DNA of 5,895 nucleotides from Bacillota bacterium (GCA_019415425.1 DXZF01000388.1:1-5895); one strand, 5' to 3'. Counted from the stretch's first letter, positions 1 through 5,590 are shown. Notes: generated by a model not told the origin, from the sequence alone. Program-made: numbers and translations.

Positions 1-1
1 G

Positions 2-289
2 CTCAAGCAGAGCCGCGGCCGGCTGGTGCTGTTCCCGGCGGGCTATCCCAAACCGGAACTGCACGTGGACCCCAACGAGATCCACTACCGCAAGATCGAG
101 ATCATCGGCGCGTTCGGGTGCGACCGCATCGACTGGCTGGACGCCGCGACGCTGATCTCCAAGCGCATGATCGATCCGTCCTTCTCGCTGGAGGGAAAGA
201 CCTTCCCGCTGCGTGAGATTCAAAAGGCATACGAGGCAGCGTCCACGCCGGGCGCATACCGCGTGACGATCGATTTGCAGGGCATCTGA
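2..289 (+). CDS. Zinc-dependent (MDR) alcohol/polyol dehydrogenase, C-terminal fragment (5' end outside window)
   Basis: This is the last 95 codons of a medium-chain dehydrogenase; the frame is open from base 2 to a TGA at 287-289. What is seen is the end of the Rossmann domain and the C-terminal lobe: RGRLVLFPAGYPKP, then IIGAFGC, then TFPL and the end motif PGAYRVTID. It matches the C-terminus of the complete dehydrogenase at 4277-5371 without gaps, with about 49 identities in 94 positions by hand, so it is a close paralogue. The zinc and nucleotide-binding motifs lie outside the window and cannot be checked. A GTG at 26 could be read as a start, but the homology continues upstream of it, so it is internal. 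The DMT-family transporter follows 68 bases later on the same strand, probably in the same transcript. By family, it oxidises or reduces a sugar alcohol or sugar phosphate with NAD(P); the substrate is unknown. Confidence 0.9.
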   Translation, partial: LKQSRGRLVLFPAGYPKPELHVDPNEIHYRKIEIIGAFGCDRIDWLDAATLISKRMIDPSFSLEGKTFPLREIQKAYEAASTPGAYRVTIDLQGI

Positions 290-296
290 GACAGGC

Positions 297-328
297 GTGC
301 ACGCCCATCTGCCTCCCAGGGCGTGCAC
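297..328 (+). terminator. Inverted repeat between dehydrogenase and transporter genes (attenuator or weak terminator)
   Basis: GTGCACGCCC (297-306) pairs perfectly with GGGCGTGCAC (319-328) around a 12-base loop. It sits 8 bases after the dehydrogenase stop and 29 bases before the transporter start. No run of T follows (CCATTTAGATAG), so full intrinsic termination is unlikely. A partial terminator or an mRNA-end stabiliser that sets the ratio of the two genes is a better guess. The left arm overlaps a 12-base self-complementary stretch (GGCGTGCACGCC, 294-305) that could form a competing fold. Confidence 0.35.
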
Positions 329-357
329 CCATTTAGATAGGGAAAGGAGAGCGGGCA

Positions 358-1350
358 ATGCGCAAGAAAAACACGTGGATCTACTATGCGGCCATGATGG
401 TGTCCATCGTGGCGGGATCGCTGTTTTCGCCGACCTTTAAACTCCTGTTGCGCATGGACATCGGGTTTACGGGCGAGAGCATCACGTTTTACCGCTTGTT
501 GATCACGGTGGCACTGCTGTGGGCATACTGCCTGAGCGTGCCGAAAATGCGCAGGGAAGTCGTGAACGCGCTCAAGGATCGCGTCCTGTGCAAGACGCTG
601 TTGGCGCTGGGGCTCTGCCGTGGGGTCGAGTTCCTGTGCTGGGCCTATTCGCTGGGCGACAGTACGACGTTCATCCTCAACATCCTTTCCAATTCCAGCC
701 CGATCTTTGTGCTCGTCGCCAGCTACTTGCTGTATCGGGAAAAGCCGGCGCTGTGCTCGCTGTACGGCATCCTCGCGTGCATCGTGGGGCTCGTCATCGT
801 CGGGTTCAACGGCGCGGCGGAGGGCGGCACGACGATCAAGGGCATCGTGCTGATGCTGGTGGCGGCGCTGATGTATACGGCCTTTTTGCTCATCAACCGC
901 AAAATGCGCACGGCCTCTACGCAGCTTTCGGCGACTGTGATTCTGACGTTCGTCTACACCCTTTCACTCTTTTGCACGATCCCATCCTGCGTGATCGCCC
1001 AGTGCAACATGGGCCCGTTCCCCCTTCGGGCCTGGATGTTGCTGGCGGTCATGGCCGTGGCGGGTACGCTCATCAACCAGATCATCCCTGTCTGGGCACT
1101 CAGGTACATCTCCGCAACCAATATTTCCATGCTCTCCCTCATCAGCCCCATGGTCACGGCCGTGACGTGCTTCATCCTGCTCGGCGAAATACCCGGCAGC
1201 ATGGTGCTTCTGGGCGGCACGGTGGTGATCATCGGACTGGGCTGGTACATCTACATGGACGAAAGAGAGCGCAAGCGCAGGGTCGAACGGGAACGCGAAG
1301 AACAGGCCAAACAACTCTCCCAAAGCGAATGCACCGTACAATTGAAATAG
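358..1350 (+). CDS. EamA/DMT-superfamily inner-membrane transporter
   Basis: The product is a 330-residue integral membrane protein, the normal length for the ten-helix drug/metabolite transporter family with two EamA repeats. Repeat 1 spans roughly residues 8-150 and ends in the typical helix pair around ILNILSNSSPIFVLV (108-120) and the YREKPA turn. Repeat 2 spans about 160-300 and has the equivalent segment ISATNISMLSLISPM (251-265) followed by LLGEIPGS (274-281), the family's Pro and LGE signature. Residues 301-330 form a highly charged cytoplasmic tail rich in Arg and Glu, longer than usual. The start is supported by AAGGAG at 344-349, eight bases before the ATG. Family members export or import amino acids, sugars, nucleosides or other small metabolites. 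The substrate cannot be read from sequence. Its place behind a dehydrogenase suggests handling that enzyme's substrate or product, which is inference. A strong hairpin follows the stop. Confidence 0.9.
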   Translation: MRKKNTWIYYAAMMVSIVAGSLFSPTFKLLLRMDIGFTGESITFYRLLITVALLWAYCLSVPKMRREVVNALKDRVLCKTLLALGLCRGVEFLCWAYSLGDSTTFILNILSNSSPIFVLVASYLLYREKPALCSLYGILACIVGLVIVGFNGAAEGGTTIKGIVLMLVAALMYTAFLLINRKMRTASTQLSATVILTFVYTLSLFCTIPSCVIAQCNMGPFPLRAWMLLAVMAVAGTLINQIIPVWALRYISATNISMLSLISPMVTAVTCFILLGEIPGSMVLLGGTVVIIGLGWYIYMDERERKRRVEREREEQAKQLSQSECTVQLK

Positions 1351-1376
1351 TGGGTTTTGCCTCCCAGAGAGGGCAC

Positions 1377-1405
1377 GAGGGCACATCGCAGCGCGATGTG
1401 CCCTC
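1377..1405 (+). terminator. Strong hairpin after the EamA gene, probable terminator
   Basis: A perfect 13-base-pair stem, GAGGGCACATCGC (1377-1389) with GCGATGTGCCCTC (1393-1405), encloses a 3-base AGC loop, 26 bases after the transporter stop. Only a poor T-rich stretch follows (TGTGTCT), so it is less canonical than the terminator at 5391-5422. AGAGGGCAC at 1368-1376 repeats the outer part of the left arm and could pair with 1398-1406 instead, but the main stem is longer. It lies between converging genes and, being symmetric, could also act on transcripts of the LysR gene. Confidence 0.6.
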
Positions 1406-1438
1406 TGTGTCTATGCCGGTGCCCTAAATGTGCATCAA

Positions 1439-1458
1439 GCGCAATGGATCCATTCCGC
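1439..1458. repeat. Near-perfect 20-base palindrome in the convergent gap
   Basis: AATGGATCCATT (1443-1454) is a perfect palindrome. It is flanked by a C:C mismatch and then GCG/CGC, giving 20 bases with one mismatched pair. It lies 41 bases beyond the stop of the LysR gene on that gene's downstream side. It might be a weak 3'-end hairpin for the LysR transcript, but no T-tract follows on either strand. The rest of 1406-1499 holds no gene or motif that I can recognise. Confidence 0.25.
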
Positions 1459-1499
1459 TGCTTCCCAACCCCATGAACGACTGTTTTCACGGAATCGGA

Positions 1500-2399
1500 C
1501 TACTTGGTGAACGGAGCTGTTTGATATGCCTGTTTGAACGTCTGGATAAAGGCTCTGGCCAACTCAGAAGTATAGGTTTCGCGTTTGCGCCAGAGCAGCG
1601 CGCACTGGGTATGCATCAGCGGGCCGTCAATTGGGCAGGCGTGCATCTGCGGCCCCAACGAAATGACATCCACGACGCTCTGAGAGACGACGGCCACCCC
1701 CAGGTCGGCATTGGCCCAAAGCAGTGCCGTGCGCCCGTCGTCAGTGGAACAGAAAATGCGTGGTATGAATCCAAGCATGGCGCATGCTGCCTCGATGCGT
1801 GGCCGCAGGCTTTTGTTGAGAATGAGCGGCAGATCGCGCAATTGGCACAGTGGAATGCTCTGATTTGAAGCGGGCAAAAGATGGTGGTGTGCGACAGCCA
1901 TGATGTGTTCGTGTGGCATGTACAGACAATCCAACGCATCGGATGCGTCAAAAGGGACGTGTACGATTGCGATATCGATTAGCCCGTCGAGCAACTGGTT
2001 GATCAGCTCAAAAGTGCGCCCTGATTGGACGACAAGATGGATGCGCGGGTGTGCGTTGTAAAAGGCGATGAGCGCAGGGGTGAGCAGCAATGAGGCCGAG
2101 GAATACTGTGTGCCCAACGATAGCGTGCCGGTGAGCCCACGTTGGAAATCGGCCATGGTCTGTTCGGTCAATTCGGATAGGCCCAGCATGTGACGCGCCC
2201 GCTGATAAAATGCAGCGCCTGCATCCGTCAATCGAATCCGCCGCGGACCGCGCTCGATCAATTGTACGCCGAATTCATCCTCCAGCGCTTTGAGTTGATA
2301 ACTTAGCAGCGGCTGCCCCACATACAATTTTTTGGCAGCAGCGCTCATTGTTCCCTCTTCGACGATAGCGACGTAATAGAGCAACTGTTTGAGATCCAT
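1500..2399 (-). CDS. LysR-family transcriptional regulator, divergent from the PTS-dehydrogenase operon
   Basis: The product is 299 residues, the standard LysR length. The N-terminal winged helix-turn-helix spans residues 1-60 and is textbook: AAKKLYVGQPLLSYQLKALE (21-40), then FGVQLIERGPRR and RLTDAGAAFY. A linker helix (about 61-90) leads to the co-inducer domain. This starts at GTLSLGTQYSSASLLLTPAL (91-110), contains the LLDGLIDIAIVH strand-turn (136-147) and continues to about 290. The start is fixed by GAGGAG (complement of 2405-2410), five bases before the ATG, and by the HTH beginning immediately. It is transcribed away from the PTS-dehydrogenase operon, and a perfect LysR-type dyad lies 17-33 bases upstream of its start codon. 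It is therefore the likely local regulator, repressing itself and activating the operon when inducer is present. The inducer is not predictable; a pathway sugar or phosphate is plausible. Confidence 0.93.
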   Translation of the reverse strand: MDLKQLLYYVAIVEEGTMSAAAKKLYVGQPLLSYQLKALEDEFGVQLIERGPRRIRLTDAGAAFYQRARHMLGLSELTEQTMADFQRGLTGTLSLGTQYSSASLLLTPALIAFYNAHPRIHLVVQSGRTFELINQLLDGLIDIAIVHVPFDASDALDCLYMPHEHIMAVAHHHLLPASNQSIPLCQLRDLPLILNKSLRPRIEAACAMLGFIPRIFCSTDDGRTALLWANADLGVAVVSQSVVDVISLGPQMHACPIDGPLMHTQCALLWRKRETYTSELARAFIQTFKQAYQTAPFTK

Positions 2400-2415
2400 G
2401 GCTTCTCCTCTTCGT

Positions 2416-2442
2416 TATCAATGCGGTTGATAGGGGTATCAA
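2416..2442 (+). promoter_or_regulatory. Probable LysR operator: TATCAA dyad plus third half-site
   Basis: TATCAA (2416-2421), TGCGG, then TTGATA (2427-2432) is a perfect 6-5-6 dyad containing ATC-N9-GAT, the classical LysR recognition pattern. A further TATCAA at 2437-2442 lies exactly 21 bases (two helical turns) from the first, on the same DNA face. Weaker half-sites follow: CTGATA at 2460-2465 and GATCAA at 2479-2484. The dyad centre (2424) is about -64 from the predicted operon start and lies in the 5' region of the LysR gene, so one site could serve both activation and autorepression. The motifs are seen directly; binding is inferred. Confidence 0.6.
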
Positions 2443-2452
2443 TATCGCGTAT

Positions 2453-2481
2453 TTTTTCTCTGATACAAAACGTGCTACGAT
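2453..2481 (+). promoter_or_regulatory. Predicted promoter of the PTS-dehydrogenase operon (extended -10)
   Basis: TGCTACGAT at 2473-2481 is an extended -10 (TG-N-TACGAT). Seventeen bases upstream is TTTTTC (2453-2458), a poor -35, as expected for an activator-dependent promoter. Transcription would begin near 2488. The LysR dyad would then be centred near -64, with the extra half-sites between the dyad and the -35 region. This agreement is the main support for the call. Confidence 0.45.
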
Positions 2482-2488
2482 CAAATCG

Positions 2489-2564
2489 GGCACAGTGAAT
2501 ACAAAGAACAAAATGACAATTTCAGTATAAGCTGGCGGAAAGAGGATTGCAAACGAGCTGTGCC
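2489..2564 (+). other. Possible structured 5' leader of the PTS operon mRNA
   Basis: If transcription starts near 2488, the leader is about 165 bases long. GGCACAG at 2489-2495, right at the predicted 5' end, pairs perfectly with CTGTGCC at 2558-2564. Inside, CAAT (2517-2520) can pair with ATTG (2546-2549), and CAG (2523-2525) with CTG (2532-2534). I recognise no known riboswitch class. It may be a 5' stabilising stem or an uncharacterised regulatory fold; chance is possible because the inner helices are short. Confidence 0.25.
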
Positions 2565-2587
2565 ACAAAGCGCAAAAGGAGGGAATA

Positions 2588-2593
2588 TATAAT
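2588..2593 (+). promoter_or_regulatory. Isolated perfect -10 hexamer, possible second promoter
   Basis: TATAAT occurs at 2588-2593 in an A+T-rich stretch 60 bases before the PTS start codon. No good -35 lies 16-18 bases upstream (ACAAAG at 2565-2570 for a 17-base spacer). It could give low basal transcription independent of the LysR site. Just upstream, AAAGGAGG at 2575-2582 looks like a ribosome binding site but has no start codon at usable distance. Confidence 0.25.
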
Positions 2594-2653
2594 AAAACAA
2601 CTAAAATCAGAAGCATGACACATGTCTAAATTGCGCTGGGGGAGGGAGAGAAT

Positions 2654-4258
2654 ATGTCGATATGGCAGGCAATCCTTTTGGGATTTATTTACTATATGGA
2701 GGCCTTTCAACTTGGACCGAGTCTGCGCCAGATCACGGCGACGCCGTTGTCAGTGGTGCTGCTGACCGGGTTGGTGCTGGGGGACGTGCCGACAGCAATG
2801 AAGGTGGGCGCGGCAGTACAGCCACTATACATTGCCTATACCGGCGCCGGAGGCACAGTGGCCACCGATAAGTGCGCAGCAGGGTTGGTGCCGGCAGCGG
2901 TAGTCATTACCTCCGGCTTACCGTTTGAACAGGCAGTGGCATTGTCCGTCACGGTGGCGTTGGCCCTGGCACAGCTGCACACCATCCGGCGTGTGGCAGG
3001 CGCGACGTGGATGCACATTGCAGACGGATACGCTAGCAAGTGCAATATTCGGGGGTTAATGCTCAGCAATTTTGTATACCCCAATTTGCTGAAAATCGTC
3101 ATTTTTTGGATTCCCATGACGCTCATGTTGTACTTTGGCGCGTCGTTTATCGGGCAAATGATGAACGCCATGCCGAATTGGCTGCAAAACGGTCTGAGCG
3201 TGACCGGGAAGCTGATGCCGGCACTGGGATATGCGATGACCATTCGCATGATCGGACGAAAAGAATTGATCCCGTATTTTATCGGCGGTTTTTTCTTTGC
3301 CCAATATTCCGGCCTGGGCAGCATTCCGCTGGCGTGCATGGCGCTGTTTCTGGCCTTTATGGACATGCGCTTTTCCAACCGCGGCGAACGGGAACAACAG
3401 CAAGAGGAAACGGAACAACAGGCGCTATTACAGGAGAAACAGCATGGACGGCTACTCAGCAGGCGCGATGTAACGGGTGCGTTTGTACGTTGGTGGATTG
3501 GCGCCTCTCAGGCCGACAACTTCGAGCGCCTGATGGCGCTGGGCTTTTGCGTGAGCATGGCGCCCATTCTGAAGAAACTGTATGGGCACGATCCCGAGCA
3601 GTTACAGGCCGCCCTGCAGCGCCACCTGCTGTTCTACAATACCCAGCCCATCTGGGGCTCGTTGATCGCGGGGATTGTCATCTCAATGGAAGAACAGCGC
3701 GCAATGGGGATGCCCGTGACGGCGGATGCGATCATTGGCGTCAAAAACGGGCTCATGGGGCCATTTGCAGGCATTGGAGACACCATCGATTTTTCCACGG
3801 TACAGCCGCTTATCTATGTCTTTTTCATCCCGTATGCAGCACAGGGATACTGGTGGGCCGGGCTGTTACCCTACCTGATATTTGTGGCCATCACAGGGTG
3901 CGAAGGCATGTTTTTCATGCATTTGGGATATCGCACCGGCATGCGCGCTGCCGTAACCATCCTACAGTCGGGTTCCATACAACGTGTCATCACATTTTTC
4001 AGCGTCATGGGGTTGTTCGCCATGGGTGGACTTTCTGCTGGAATGGTCACGGTGCAGACCGGATTACAAATTGCCACCAGCGGTACACCAATGAGCGTTC
4101 AAACGGATATCTTGGATAAAATCCTGCCGGGGCTGCTTTCCATCTTGAGTATCTTTGCCGTATACGCCTACTTGCAAAAAAGCGGAAACATGCTCAAAGC
4201 AACCCTCTGGCTCCTTGGTATCGGATTGGTGCTGGGCGCCTTGGGCATTTTGGCCTGA
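2654..4258 (+). CDS. PTS permease, mannose/fructose/sorbose family, fused IIC-IID
   Basis: This one 534-residue chain holds both membrane subunits of a mannose-class PTS transporter, normally separate proteins. IIC covers about 1-242: LGDVPTAMKVGAAVQPLYIAY (42-62), GGTVATDKCAAG (66-77), and terminal helices ending FMDMRFSNRG. Residues 243-265 are a polar Gln/Glu-rich linker. IID covers about 268-534: NFERLMALGFCVSMAPILKK (289-308), RHLLFYNTQPIWG (323-335), EEQRAMG, GVKNGLMGPFAGIGD (362-376), then VQTDILDKILPGLLS and a final hydrophobic helix. IID motifs align with E. coli ManZ from memory. In ManY-type IIC the 'LEM' position is Glu; here it is Gln-Pro (56-57). IIC/IID move sugar while phospho-IIB phosphorylates it, but no IIA or IIB is encoded in this window. 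Start: GGGAGGGAGAG just upstream of the ATG. The dehydrogenase follows 18 bases later in the same operon. Substrate unknown. Confidence 0.92.
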   Translation: MSIWQAILLGFIYYMEAFQLGPSLRQITATPLSVVLLTGLVLGDVPTAMKVGAAVQPLYIAYTGAGGTVATDKCAAGLVPAAVVITSGLPFEQAVALSVTVALALAQLHTIRRVAGATWMHIADGYASKCNIRGLMLSNFVYPNLLKIVIFWIPMTLMLYFGASFIGQMMNAMPNWLQNGLSVTGKLMPALGYAMTIRMIGRKELIPYFIGGFFFAQYSGLGSIPLACMALFLAFMDMRFSNRGEREQQQEETEQQALLQEKQHGRLLSRRDVTGAFVRWWIGASQADNFERLMALGFCVSMAPILKKLYGHDPEQLQAALQRHLLFYNTQPIWGSLIAGIVISMEEQRAMGMPVTADAIIGVKNGLMGPFAGIGDTIDFSTVQPLIYVFFIPYAAQGYWWAGLLPYLIFVAITGCEGMFFMHLGYRTGMRAAVTILQSGSIQRVITFFSVMGLFAMGGLSAGMVTVQTGLQIATSGTPMSVQTDILDKILPGLLSILSIFAVYAYLQKSGNMLKATLWLLGIGLVLGALGILA

Positions 4259-4276
4259 GCGTAGAGGGGGAGACTG

Positions 4277-5371
4277 ATGAATCATAAACAGCAGATACAC
4301 AGACCTATGGAAATTCATTTTGGTGTGCTGATGCGCGCACATGAGGCACAGGTGCACACAATGCCGTTTCCCGCTGTTGGGCCGACGGACGTTGTCGTAA
4401 AGATGCAAGCAGTCAATCTTTGTACAACGGATTACCAGCAATGGATGGGCCTGCGCGAGCACCAGGGTTATCCGATGGCGGCGGGGCATGAATTTTCCGG
4501 AATCATTGTGGAAAGGGGAGAAGAGGTAAGCGATGCGCTCTCGATCGGCATGCAGGTCAGTGCCATTGTCAATGCGTGTATGCACTGCAGCGCCTGCCTT
4601 TCGGGACATACGGGCGATTGCACCGAAAAGCCCAACAAGCAGCGCCATGCCGACGGATACTATGGCCTCAAGCGGTTTGCGGACTATATTGTCACAGATG
4701 AAAAAATGATCGTTCCCATCGATCGTGCGGTTCCAGCCGCGCAAGCGGCGCTTTTGGAACCGGTGGCCACAGCAGTACAGGCCGCACGGAAGGCGCGCAT
4801 TTGTCCGTTGGAACTGGTGGTGGTCATCGGTGCTGGAACCATGGGGCTAATCAACGCGCAGGTAGCGCATGCGCTGGGCGCACGCGTGGTGATCACGGAG
4901 GTGGATGCACAGCGCGTAGAACGAGCGCGAAGTATGCGCATTGCACAGGTCGTGGACGCGGCGAACGAAGACCCTGTACAAGCCGTACGCCGATATGGCG
5001 ATGGCCTGGGAGCGGATTGCGTCATCGCGGCGGTGGGTAGTTCGCATGCGTATGCCCAGGCAGAGCAGATGCTCAAAATGCGCGGACGACTGGTGTTTTT
5101 TGCTGCAGGATATCCCAAACCACAATGGCAGCCGGATACGGACGCCCTTTGCAAACAAAAGAGGGAACTGATCGGTACGTTTGGCTGTGCGCTGGAGGAT
5201 TGGAGCATGGCCGCTATGTTGCTTTCAGAGAAACGGATCGATGTATCGTACGCTCTATCAGGTCAAACCTTTCCACTATACGATCTGCAACGGGCATACG
5301 AGACAGCCAGCCAACCCGGTATGTACCGTGTGACGGTGGATCCTCAACAGGCGGTTGTGCCAGAAGGATAA
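4277..5371 (+). CDS. Zinc-dependent (MDR) polyol/sugar-phosphate dehydrogenase, complete
   Basis: The 364-residue product is a full medium-chain dehydrogenase of the sorbitol/galactitol-phosphate dehydrogenase type. Catalytic zinc ligands are seen as C49 (NLCTTD), H71-E72 (GHEFSG) and E161 (LLEPVATA). The structural zinc loop is intact: C101, C104, C107 and C115, in C-x2-C-x2-C-x7-C spacing. The Rossmann fold shows GAGTMG at 185-190, with E208 and D210 at the end of the second strand, favouring NAD(H) over NADP(H). GAGGGGGAG at 4264-4272 precedes the ATG by four bases; an internal ATG at codon 11 has no such site. It lies 18 bases after the fused PTS permease and before a clear terminator, so it is the last operon gene. 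Known relatives in PTS operons (GatD, SorE) act on hexitol or ketose phosphates. A similar step here is plausible, but the exact substrate is not readable. Confidence 0.93.
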   Translation: MNHKQQIHRPMEIHFGVLMRAHEAQVHTMPFPAVGPTDVVVKMQAVNLCTTDYQQWMGLREHQGYPMAAGHEFSGIIVERGEEVSDALSIGMQVSAIVNACMHCSACLSGHTGDCTEKPNKQRHADGYYGLKRFADYIVTDEKMIVPIDRAVPAAQAALLEPVATAVQAARKARICPLELVVVIGAGTMGLINAQVAHALGARVVITEVDAQRVERARSMRIAQVVDAANEDPVQAVRRYGDGLGADCVIAAVGSSHAYAQAEQMLKMRGRLVFFAAGYPKPQWQPDTDALCKQKRELIGTFGCALEDWSMAAMLLSEKRIDVSYALSGQTFPLYDLQRAYETASQPGMYRVTVDPQQAVVPEG

Positions 5372-5390
5372 AGCATTGCGATATCTATAC

Positions 5391-5422
5391 AAAAGAGCGG
5401 TATCAGGCACTACCGCTCTTTT
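5391..5422 (+). terminator. Rho-independent terminator of the PTS-dehydrogenase operon
   Basis: AAAAGAGCGGTA (5391-5402) pairs perfectly with TACCGCTCTTTT (5411-5422) around an 8-base loop, 19 bases after the dehydrogenase stop. The GC-rich core ends in TTTT on the plus strand. On the minus strand the A-run also becomes TTTT, so the element is probably bidirectional and could also stop transcription from the converging gene on the right. Confidence 0.85.
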
Positions 5423-5590
5423 GCCGATCCGATATAAAAAGAAGAAGCTCTCAACAAATCACAAACAGATTCCCTTCTGCCGGCAGGAGCTGGAGAAATC
5501 CAAAGACGGTTTTTGTGTACAAAGCGTGCACGCGACCGCGATAGAATGCAGCTGTGACGCACTGCAGCCCCTGTGAAAACGGCAAACCGC
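5423..5590. other. Convergent intergenic stretch with no recognised gene
   Basis: Between the operon terminator and the stop of the minus-strand gene I see no convincing coding frame. Short inverted repeats are present: CTGCCGGCAG at 5477-5486, TTTGT-N2-ACAAA at 5512-5523 and GCGTGCACGC at 5524-5533. On the minus strand, just past the stop of the right-hand gene, GGCGGTTTGCCGTTTT (complement of 5574-5589) is a very small hairpin followed by T4, at best a weak terminator. Confidence 0.4.

Noticed and set aside
26..289. A self-contained 87-residue gene starting at GTG 26
   Set aside because: The homology to the complete dehydrogenase continues upstream of 26 to the window edge in the same frame, so this is an internal GTG of a truncated gene.
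519..1427. Long plus-strand frame of 302 codons over the EamA gene
   Set aside because: The product is Gly/Arg/His-rich with no family motif and lies out of frame with a clear membrane transporter; it is a GC-driven shadow.
1428..1868. Plus-strand frame antisense to the LysR gene end
   Set aside because: It overlaps the well-supported LysR co-inducer domain and shows no recognisable motif or ribosome site.
2513..2530. Five-codon leader peptide (MTISV) before the PTS gene
   Set aside because: There is no ribosome binding site before it and no regulatory codon run; it is very likely chance.
2533..2551. Sigma-54 promoter (TGGCGG ... TTGCA), as many mannose-class PTS operons have
   Set aside because: The GG and GC elements are 15 bases apart instead of 12, and the local regulator is LysR rather than a LevR-type activator.
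2548..2561. Catabolite-response (cre) site, TGCAAACGAGCTGT-like
   Set aside because: Only the left half fits; the right half lacks the W-rich run and the CA, so it is not supported.
3040..4119. Plus-strand frame of 359 codons within the PTS gene
   Set aside because: It overlaps the IIC-IID coding frame, which has strong motifs throughout. The alternative is Arg/His/Cys-rich and lacks a ribosome site.
4064..4744. Minus-strand frame of 226 codons spanning the PTS end and dehydrogenase start
   Set aside because: It crosses the junction of two convincing plus-strand genes and has no domain signature.
295..5533. The ten-base palindrome GCGTGCACGC in two intergenic regions (295-304 and 5524-5533)
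   Set aside because: It is short, GC-rich and self-complementary, with no shared flanks, so two copies are weak evidence for a repeat family.
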